Positions 39,964-46,589 of a stretch of 64,000 bases of DNA are shown here, one piece after another. Below the pieces are notes generated by a model. It had not been told where the DNA came from. It did no database searches and saw only the letters and a list, made by a program, of their open reading frames with translations. The DNA lies in assembly GCF_025397915.1 (NCBI RefSeq), contig NZ_JALIDZ010000007.1, positions 1 through 64,000 of the forward strand. Reading direction: 5' to 3'. The translations under genes were made by a program, and so were the position numbers. Position 1 is the stretch's first letter; the number at the start of each line of letters is the position of its first letter. The stretch is from Microbaculum marinisediminis (lineage in GTDB: Bacteria; Pseudomonadota; Alphaproteobacteria; Rhizobiales; Tepidamorphaceae).

Positions 39964-41232
39964 CTATCGGATCGCGCCGATCAGCCCGGCATCGGGAAAG
40001 CAGGTGGGGGCGAGGCCGTTCTGGCGTTGCCACAGGCCGATCGCGGTGCGGGTCTTGAAGCCCACCAGGCCGTCGGCGCCGCCGACGTCGTAGCCCTTGG
40101 CGACGAGCCGCTCCTGCATCGCGCGCACGTCGCCGCGCCGGAAGCCGGCCACGGTGTTCCACTTGCCGGCGATCGGCGGGGCGCCGCTGAGCCGGTCGGA
40201 GACGTGGCCGACGAACAGGGCGTAGAGGTCGGACTCGTTGTATTCCTTCAGGACGTAGAAGTTCCACGACACGATGAAGGCCGGGCCGAGCCGCCCCGCC
40301 GGCATCATCAGGTGGCGCTTGTCGCCGCCGCTGCCGGGCAGCGCCGCGCCGTCGGCGCGGGTGACGCCGGCCTTGGTCCAGTCGGTCAGCGGATACGGCT
40401 GCTCGGGGCCCTCGACGGCGCAGTTGACCGTGTCCGGCACCCGCGCCTCGTGGCCCCAGTGCCTGCCGCTCTGCCAGCCGTGCTGCTTCAGGTAGTTGGC
40501 GATGGAGGCGAGTGTGTCCGGCACCGACTGCCAGATGTCGCGCCGGCCGTCGCCGTCGAAGTCCACGGCGTAGGCGAGGTATTTCGACGGCAGGAACTGC
40601 GGCTGGCCGAGCGCGCCGGCGATCGAGCTCTTCATCTCGGCAAGCGGGATGTGGTCGCCCTCGAGGATCTTCAGCGCGGCGATCAGCTCGGGATAGAACA
40701 GGTCGCGGCGCGTGCCGGCATAGGCCTGGGTGGCCAGCGTGCGGATCGCCGATTTCGGGATCGCGGCGCGGCCGAAGGCGGATTCCCGGCCCCAGATCGC
40801 CACCACGATCTCCTTCGGTACGCCGTAGCGCTTTTCGATCGCGGCGAGCACGGAGGCCCATTGTTTCATCTGCGCCCGCCCGATCGAGACCAGCGGCGCG
40901 ATCTTGTCCTCCGACAGGTAGCGGCCCGGCGCGGAGAACTCGGACTGCCAGTTGATCTTCGGCGGCTGGCCGGGCTTGCCGAGATCGGGCAGCTTCCAGT
41001 CGGGCGAAAGTCCGGCGGTCGCCGCCGCGAAGGTCGCCTGCGAGACACCCTGGGCGCGCGCGTCGGGCCACACCCGCGCCGTCAGCCAGTCGCGAAATCC
41101 GGCATCCGACTGAGCCAACGCCGGACCCGACCCCGCGGCGACCGAGATGACGGTCAAGGCGACGGCCAGGACGACGGCCGTGACGACCTTCGGGCTGGCG
41201 CGTCGGACGATCCTCCGGACGAGATTGGGCAT
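39964..41232 (-). CDS. MltB-type lytic murein transglycosylase
   Basis: A 422-residue periplasmic enzyme. It has a signal peptide (residues about 16-41, ending ALA), an SLT_2 catalytic domain with E150 in WGRESAFG, ALGQPQFLPS and YAVDFDGDGRRDIW, and a C-terminal peptidoglycan-binding domain (about 355-422; GDVRAMQERLVAKGYDVGGADG). It cleaves glycan strands with anhydro-MurNAc formation. It is last in a closely spaced run cytochrome c-mmcB-SDR-mltB. Confidence 0.93.
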   Translation of the reverse strand: MPNLVRRIVRRASPKVVTAVVLAVALTVISVAAGSGPALAQSDAGFRDWLTARVWPDARAQGVSQATFAAATAGLSPDWKLPDLGKPGQPPKINWQSEFSAPGRYLSEDKIAPLVSIGRAQMKQWASVLAAIEKRYGVPKEIVVAIWGRESAFGRAAIPKSAIRTLATQAYAGTRRDLFYPELIAALKILEGDHIPLAEMKSSIAGALGQPQFLPSKYLAYAVDFDGDGRRDIWQSVPDTLASIANYLKQHGWQSGRHWGHEARVPDTVNCAVEGPEQPYPLTDWTKAGVTRADGAALPGSGGDKRHLMMPAGRLGPAFIVSWNFYVLKEYNESDLYALFVGHVSDRLSGAPPIAGKWNTVAGFRRGDVRAMQERLVAKGYDVGGADGLVGFKTRTAIGLWQRQNGLAPTCFPDAGLIGAIR

Positions 41233-41261
41233 CGTGCTTATCCCCTTCGGCCGGCCGCGCC

Positions 41262-42008
41262 CTAGCGCCCGCCGGTGACGTCGATGAGCGCCCCGTTCAC
41301 ATAGGACGAGGCGTCGTCGAGGAGCCAGATCACGGTCTCGGCAACCTCCTCCGCCGAGCCGGCGCGGCCCATCGGCACGCCGGGGGCGAGCCGGTTCAGC
41401 CGGTCCATATCCCCGGAATCGTTATGGATTTCGGTCTCGATCAGGCCTGGGCGGACGGCGTTGACGCGGATGCCGTCGGGGCCGAGCTCCTTCGACAGGC
41501 CGAGCGTCAGCGTGTCGATCGCGCCCTTCGAGGCGGCGTAGTCGGTCATCTCGCCGGCACCGCCCAGCCGCGCCGCCGCCGACGACATGTTGACCAGCGA
41601 TCCGCCCCTGCCGCCGCGCGATGTCGCCATCCGCCGCGCCGCCTCTCGGGCCACGAGGAACGCGCCGAACACGTTGATATCGAACAGCTTTCTGGTGCTC
41701 TCCGTATCCATGTCGACGATCTTCGCGCTGGTGCGGACGATGCCGGCATTGTTGACCACGCCATCAGGCCGGCCGAACGCCGTCTCGGTTTCGTCGAACA
41801 TCCGGACGACATCGGTCTCCGCCGCGACGTTGCCCTTGATGGCGATCGCCCTGCCGCCGGCCGTCTCCACCGCGCGCACCGTCTCGGCGGCCGCCGCGTC
41901 ATTGCCGGCATAGTTGATGGCGACCGACCAACCGCGCGCGCCGGCGAGCCGCGCGCACGCAGCGCCGATTCCTCGGCTGCCGCCGGTGATCAGGATGGTC
42001 TTGGGCAT
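41262..42008 (-). CDS. SDR-family oxidoreductase
   Basis: A 248-residue classical short-chain dehydrogenase. Cofactor loop TGGSRGIG (8-15), NNAG (86-89), catalytic S142/S143, Y157 and K161 (YAASK), and PGLIETEI after the active site are all present. The N-terminal pattern and INYAGND suggest NADP. It is FabG-like but the substrate is not predictable. ATG 42008 has AGGAT upstream. It lies 23 bases after mmcB on the same strand. Confidence 0.93.
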   Translation of the reverse strand: MPKTILITGGSRGIGAACARLAGARGWSVAINYAGNDAAAAETVRAVETAGGRAIAIKGNVAAETDVVRMFDETETAFGRPDGVVNNAGIVRTSAKIVDMDTESTRKLFDINVFGAFLVAREAARRMATSRGGRGGSLVNMSSAAARLGGAGEMTDYAASKGAIDTLTLGLSKELGPDGIRVNAVRPGLIETEIHNDSGDMDRLNRLAPGVPMGRAGSAEEVAETVIWLLDDASSYVNGALIDVTGGR

Positions 42009-42031
42009 GGGATCCTCTCCACTCGTTTCTT

Positions 42032-42517
42032 CTAAAGGCTGCCCTCGTCGAAGCGGGCGGCCGGGTCGGCGAGGCTGTGCAGCCTGAGGGCCGCCAGCCG
42101 GGCGAAGCGAAGGGTCATCGCCTTGCGTGTGGGGCCGGCCAGCCGGTGCTCGGGCGCTTCGTCGAGGATCTCCGCGCCGTAGGAATCCGCCGCGATGAAG
42201 CCCGCGTCCCGCGGGAAGATGTCGCGACCGAGTTCGGGCGGCGCCGCGAAATAGAGTCGGTCGCAATGCCAGCGGTAGTCGGGCCATTTGCCGTCGGCCC
42301 GCAGGTCGGCGAGGCTCGACTTGATTTCGACGATCCAGACGTCGCCGGCCTGCGACAGCGCGACGATATCGGCCCGGCGGCCCGAGGCGAGCGGCATTTC
42401 GGTGACGATCGAGAAGCCGAGCGTGCGCAACAGCCGCCCGGTGCCGCGCTGCACAGAAAGCGCGGTTTCCGACTGGCGGCCGTCGCTCAGCAGGTCCTCT
42501 GCGCTCGGTCCGATCAT
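42032..42517 (-). CDS. mmcB: MmcB-family DNA repair protein
   Basis: A 161-residue restriction-endonuclease-fold protein. SGRRADIVALSQAGDVWIVEIKSSLADLRAD contains the D...E-x-K nuclease signature, followed by WPDYRWHCDRLYFA. This is the MmcB family, which is linked to repair of mitomycin-type damage in Caulobacter. I see no clear LexA box. It is co-directional with the cytochrome c gene (7 bases away). Confidence 0.85.
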   Translation of the reverse strand: MIGPSAEDLLSDGRQSETALSVQRGTGRLLRTLGFSIVTEMPLASGRRADIVALSQAGDVWIVEIKSSLADLRADGKWPDYRWHCDRLYFAAPPELGRDIFPRDAGFIAADSYGAEILDEAPEHRLAGPTRKAMTLRFARLAALRLHSLADPAARFDEGSL

Positions 42518-42524
42518 CGCAGCT

Positions 42525-42863
42525 CTAGGTTTCGTTCAGCGTGCCGAGATAGGCGATGATATCGGAAATCTGGTCGGGCTCGAACACGAACTCGGGCATT
42601 TCGACGCCCTCATGGCCGACGACGATGCCTTCTGCGAGGGCTTCCTCGAGGTTCTCCAGCGGCCATTTTTCCGCGAAGGTGCGGAACGGCGGTGCGTCCG
42701 GGTTCGGGCTATCTCCCGTTTTCTCGACGGCATGGCACCGCGCGCAGTTCTCCTCGACCAGCGCATGACCGGCCTGCGGATCGTCCTGGGCGCGGGCCGC
42801 CCCGGCTGTCAGCCCGGCTGTCATAAGGCCGGCGAGGATCGCGGCCGTCGTCAGGTATTTCAT
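42525..42863 (-). CDS. small periplasmic cytochrome c
   Basis: A 112-residue monohaem class I cytochrome c. Signal peptide (ends AARA), haem motif CARCH (40-44) and likely axial methionine in GVEMPEF (M89), with the C-terminal helix DIIAYLGTL. It shuttles electrons in the periplasm. GGAGGGAG precedes the ATG. It heads the operon-like run ending in mltB. Confidence 0.92.
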   Translation of the reverse strand: MKYLTTAAILAGLMTAGLTAGAARAQDDPQAGHALVEENCARCHAVEKTGDSPNPDAPPFRTFAEKWPLENLEEALAEGIVVGHEGVEMPEFVFEPDQISDIIAYLGTLNET

Positions 42864-43000
42864 CAGTCATCTCCCTCCGCCGGAAACCGAATCGCGGCGG
42901 ATCGCACGGTCGAGGTTAGAATGGAGAATGCAAAAGGCGAAATAGAGGACGCGGGGCGGGGCGCGGGCGGTCTCGCGGGAGGCCCCGTCCCGGTTCGGCT

Positions 43001-43948
43001 TCAGGATTCGGCGCCGCAGACCGCGCGCACCTTGTCGATCAGCGCTTCGGTGGCGACCTCCAGTGCGTCGAACTGGCTGTAGAGGTCGAAACCGTTGGCC
43101 CGCTGCAGGCTGCGACCGGTGCCCGACGACAGAAGCCAGACATCGCCGCGCGTGTTGCTTTCGAGGACGAACAGCTCGCCGGTGTCTGCGTCGCGGACGA
43201 TATCGTGGCCGAGCAGCGGGAGTTCGGGAAAAGCCGAATGCGCCCTTTCGCCGAGCGCGATGATGTCCTCGTCATAGGCGAGCGTGTAGTGCGACGTCTT
43301 CTTGTTGGAGACGACCGGCGCGCCGCCGACCCCGGCAGCACCTGCGAACCCGTCGCGCGATTCCAGCGGCCGGAAGCCGTGGTCGGCCTCGCAGCGCACC
43401 GCGAACAGCGTGCGGCCGAACAGCGTGGTGACGCGATAGTGATTCGCCCAACGGCCGGTGTAGACGAATTTCTGCGCGATCATCGGCGAAGTCCGGCCCG
43501 GATGCTCCTCCGGATAGGTTTCCGGAGTCGCGAACCGCACCCGACCGGTCTTCTTGATGACGATGCCGGCCGCCTTTCGCGCGAGATCCGGCTTGACGAT
43601 GACGTACGGGCCCCAGTCCTTCGGGTCGAGCCTTGTGTCGGGTGTGATCACTTCCCAGTCGGGAACCGGGATGCCGGCGGCGCGATACCGCGTGTACTGA
43701 ACGCTTTTCGGCAGGTCTTTGCCCTCGAAGATCGTCCCGTGCTGCACGCGAAAACGCCGGATCTCCATCATCGAGACGACGACAGTGGGCTTCTGTGCCG
43801 CTTTTTCGGCCAGCTCGGGGTCGTCGTTCTTGCTCTCGGCGATGAGCACACCTATCTCCGGGGCACGCTCTTCGATCCGCCGCGCGATCTCGTTGAAATC
43901 TTCGAGAGCCTGCCGCTCCGGCCAGTGGACGAGGACGAGATTGGGCAT
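43001..43948 (-). CDS. ATP-grasp-like protein of unknown function
   Basis: A 315-residue protein that I read as an ATP-grasp ligase fold. AAGIPVPDW begins the central domain, YVIVKPDLARKAAGIVI matches the first ATP-binding strand and lysine, and LLGHDIVRD...LFVLESNTRGDVW matches the metal-binding end with Glu and Asn. No substrate is predictable; the N-terminal domain is unlike named ligases. It is divergent from the soluble cyclase, 95 bp apart, so the two may share control. Confidence 0.65.
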   Translation of the reverse strand: MPNLVLVHWPERQALEDFNEIARRIEERAPEIGVLIAESKNDDPELAEKAAQKPTVVVSMMEIRRFRVQHGTIFEGKDLPKSVQYTRYRAAGIPVPDWEVITPDTRLDPKDWGPYVIVKPDLARKAAGIVIKKTGRVRFATPETYPEEHPGRTSPMIAQKFVYTGRWANHYRVTTLFGRTLFAVRCEADHGFRPLESRDGFAGAAGVGGAPVVSNKKTSHYTLAYDEDIIALGERAHSAFPELPLLGHDIVRDADTGELFVLESNTRGDVWLLSSGTGRSLQRANGFDLYSQFDALEVATEALIDKVRAVCGAES

Positions 43949-44043
43949 AGATTGGAGTGACCCGCGCCGTTGTTTCTGATGGTGCGGTGCTAGCCTGATC
44001 GGCCCTTACCGGTCAAACGGTCGGTCGAGGAAGGAATGCACCA

Positions 44044-45276
44044 ATGACTGCTCAAATCGTTGATCACGGCCTGCGCGACTGGATTCTCGACCATGGCCAC
44101 AGGAACACCGATCTCGGCGACTTCATCGCCGCGCTTGGCGAGAAGCTCAACGCAACCGGGATTCCGGTCTACCGCATTTCCAGCGGCATTCCGATCCTGC
44201 ACCCCCTGATCCGCGCCGAAAGCACGCTGTGGGTCGAAGGCGAGGGCGTGTCGATGCGCCAGTTTCCGCAGGCGTTGGCCGAGGACTCGATGTTCACCAA
44301 CAGCCCCCTGTACAACGTCTATACGCGGGGCGAGACCGTGCGCATGGCCGTGAGCCCGACGCCGGAGCCGGGCGAGTACGGCATCTTGGCCGACCTGCGG
44401 GCAGAGGGCGCGACGGACTACATCGCCTTTCCGCTCATCTTTTCGGACGGTTCCTACAAGTCGATGACGCTTGCGACCCGGCACCCGGACGGCTTCTCGG
44501 ACGGCCATATCGCGCAATTCGACTCGATCCTGAGCCCGGTGGCCATGGTGTTCGAGATCCACGCCCACCGCCGGTCCGCGACGACGCTCCTGAGCACCTA
44601 TATCGGCCGGAGAACCGCGCCGCGGGTGCTCGCCGGCGAGATCAGGCGCGGCGACGGTCAGCAGATCGAAGCGGTGATCTGGTTTTCCGACCTGCGCGGC
44701 TTCACCGACCTGTCTGGCCGTTTCGGCCCCCGCGAACTGGTCGACGTGCTCGACTTCTACTTCGAGGCCATGACCGAGGCGGTCGAGGCGCGCGGCGGTG
44801 AGATCCTCAAGTTCATCGGCGACGCGGTGCTGGCGATCTTCACCTACGCCAACGAGCACGAGGCGCGCGAGGCCGCCAACAGCGCGGTGGAGGCCGCCCT
44901 TGGCGCGCTCGAGGCGCTGGAGCAGATCAACGAGACCGAGATGTCCTGCTGCGCCGGCGACCTGTCCGTCGGGATTTCGCTGCACGTGGGTGCGGTCTTC
45001 TACGGCAATGTCGGCGGCCGTGACCGGCTCGACTTTACCGTGATCGGCGAGGCCGTGAATGTCGGCAGCCGCCTCAACGGGCTGACCCGCGATCTCGGGC
45101 ATCCGATCCTGGCGAGCGAGGATTTCATCGAATACGCCGACCACGGGTTCACCGAAGTGGGAACCTACAGCCTCAAGGGCGTTCGCCGGCCGCAGCGCGT
45201 GTATCACCCGGCGCCCGCGTCGGCGTTGGCCGCGCGGCCCCTGGAACTGGCTCAAAGCGCGATTTCGAGGCCCTGA
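44044..45276 (+). CDS. soluble class III adenylate cyclase with N-terminal sensor domain
   Basis: A 410-residue protein without membrane helices. Residues 1 to about 190 form a GAF-like or family-specific domain (RISSGIPILHPLIRAESTLW; TDYIAFPLIFSDG). The catalytic domain has D216 (FSDLRGF) and D260 (FIGDAV) for metals, K256 and D330 (RLDFTVIG) as the adenine-selecting pair, and N339/R343 (AVNVGSRL). Everything needed for cAMP synthesis is present. It is convergent with, and overlaps by 25 bp, an MBL-fold gene that lies in a run with a cyclic-nucleotide-binding protein. Confidence 0.92.
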   Translation: MTAQIVDHGLRDWILDHGHRNTDLGDFIAALGEKLNATGIPVYRISSGIPILHPLIRAESTLWVEGEGVSMRQFPQALAEDSMFTNSPLYNVYTRGETVRMAVSPTPEPGEYGILADLRAEGATDYIAFPLIFSDGSYKSMTLATRHPDGFSDGHIAQFDSILSPVAMVFEIHAHRRSATTLLSTYIGRRTAPRVLAGEIRRGDGQQIEAVIWFSDLRGFTDLSGRFGPRELVDVLDFYFEAMTEAVEARGGEILKFIGDAVLAIFTYANEHEAREAANSAVEAALGALEALEQINETEMSCCAGDLSVGISLHVGAVFYGNVGGRDRLDFTVIGEAVNVGSRLNGLTRDLGHPILASEDFIEYADHGFTEVGTYSLKGVRRPQRVYHPAPASALAARPLELAQSAISRP

Positions 45277-46088
45277 CGGGCGAAGACGGCGTTGGGGTGC
45301 AGCTGCTTGGCCGCCTCGGCATAGGCGTCAAGCTGAGCGTCGGTGCGGTCAGGATGGTGATGGAAGATCACCGGCATCCGGACATCCGTCTTCGCGGCGA
45401 GCCGCAGGCCTTCCTGCCAGGTCGAGTGTCCCCAGCCGACATGGGCGCCGTATTCGGAATCGTCGAACATGCCGTCGTAGATCATCACGTCGGCGCCGCG
45501 CACGAAGTCGGCCACGGCCGCGTCGTATTCGGCATCGCCGTGCTCGTGATCGGTGACCGTCACGAGGGTCTTGCCGCCTGAGCGGAAGCGGTAGCCGACG
45601 GAGCCGTTGGGATGGTTGAGCGCGATCGTGTCGACCCCGATGCCGCCCGCCAGCACGAGGTGGTCCGACGCCGTGAACCGTATGCATTCGCAGGCGGCCA
45701 GATGATCGAAGGCGACGGGAAAGATCGGTGGCGACATGATCCGGCACAGCACCGCGCGAGGATCCTCGTCGGGCTGGAGGTGGCCGGCGTGAATGCGGAT
45801 TTTCGTTTCCGGATTGTAGGCCGGCCTGAAGAACGGCAGGCCGCAGATGTGGTCGAGGTGGAAGTGCGTGAACAGCATGTCGATGTCGTCGATGCCGTCG
45901 GCGCACATCCGGTCCCCCAGCGCCCGCGCTCCCGATCCGCAGTCGATCAGGACCGATCGGCCACCGATGACGACTTCCATCGCGGTGGTTTCGCCACCGT
46001 ATCGCACGGTCTCGCAGCCCGGCGCCGGAGTCGAGCCGCGGGTGCCCCACAGCCTGAGCACCAATCCCGGATCCGAGGCAGCATGCAT
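45252..46088 (-). CDS. MBL-fold metallohydrolase, candidate phosphodiesterase
   Basis: A 278-residue two-metal hydrolase. THFHLDH (H75, H77, D79, H80) is the metal site; LRLWGTRGSTPAPG at the N-terminus is typical of the RNase Z/PhnP-like phosphodiesterase branch. Further candidate ligands lie in YDGMFDD and VIFHHHPDR. Together with the neighbouring cyclase and cNMP-binding protein, cyclic-nucleotide hydrolysis is the natural guess, but it is inference. Its ATG overlaps the stop of the upstream cNMP-binding gene (ATGA). Confidence 0.85.
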   Translation of the reverse strand: MHAASDPGLVLRLWGTRGSTPAPGCETVRYGGETTAMEVVIGGRSVLIDCGSGARALGDRMCADGIDDIDMLFTHFHLDHICGLPFFRPAYNPETKIRIHAGHLQPDEDPRAVLCRIMSPPIFPVAFDHLAACECIRFTASDHLVLAGGIGVDTIALNHPNGSVGYRFRSGGKTLVTVTDHEHGDAEYDAAVADFVRGADVMIYDGMFDDSEYGAHVGWGHSTWQEGLRLAAKTDVRMPVIFHHHPDRTDAQLDAYAEAAKQLHPNAVFARQGLEIAL

Positions 46089-46555
46089 CAGCCCGCTCCG
46101 GCCTCCGCGAGCTGGCCGCGCACGACGGCGAGATCGTGGGTGGTCCGTTCGAGACGCCGCGCCAGCACGCGCATCATCTCCATGGAGACTTCCGGGAATT
46201 CCTGGAGGATGCGGAAGAAGTTCTCCTTGGAGATGCGCAAGGCGGCAATCTCGCTGTCGGCAACGACGGTCGCCGTACGCGGCATGTCGGTCAGAAGCGC
46301 CATCTCGCCGACGACGTCGTTCTGCTTGATCTCGGCGACCCTGCGCATCTCGCCGCCGATGTCGACCAGGACCTCGCCGTTCCCCGACAGGATGATGAAG
46401 GCGGAATCGCCCGGCTCTCCCTGCGTGCAGATCGTCTCGCCCGGCCGGAAGGTGATGCGCTCGCTGATGAACGCGAGAAGTCTCAGCTTGCCCGGCTCTA
46501 TCGTGCGGAAAATCGGGATAGTACGCAGTGTTTCGACTTCGGAGTTGATGCTCAT
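46088..46555 (-). CDS. stand-alone cyclic-nucleotide-binding protein
   Basis: A 155-residue protein that is essentially one cNMP-binding domain. FRPGETICTQGEPGD, the phosphate-binding cassette GEMALLTDMPRTATV (G83, E84, R93) and a C-terminal helix (VSMEMMRVLARRLERTTHDL) are present, without the DNA-binding helix-turn-helix of CRP. It likely senses cAMP and acts on a protein partner. ATG 46555 is chosen; a TTG at 46585 would extend it 10 residues. It lies 34 bases after the ABC gene and overlaps the hydrolase gene. Confidence 0.88.
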   Translation of the reverse strand: MSINSEVETLRTIPIFRTIEPGKLRLLAFISERITFRPGETICTQGEPGDSAFIILSGNGEVLVDIGGEMRRVAEIKQNDVVGEMALLTDMPRTATVVADSEIAALRISKENFFRILQEFPEVSMEMMRVLARRLERTTHDLAVVRGQLAEAGAG

Positions 46556-46589
46556 CTGACCATTTCCGTGTTCCAGGACCCCCAACCGG

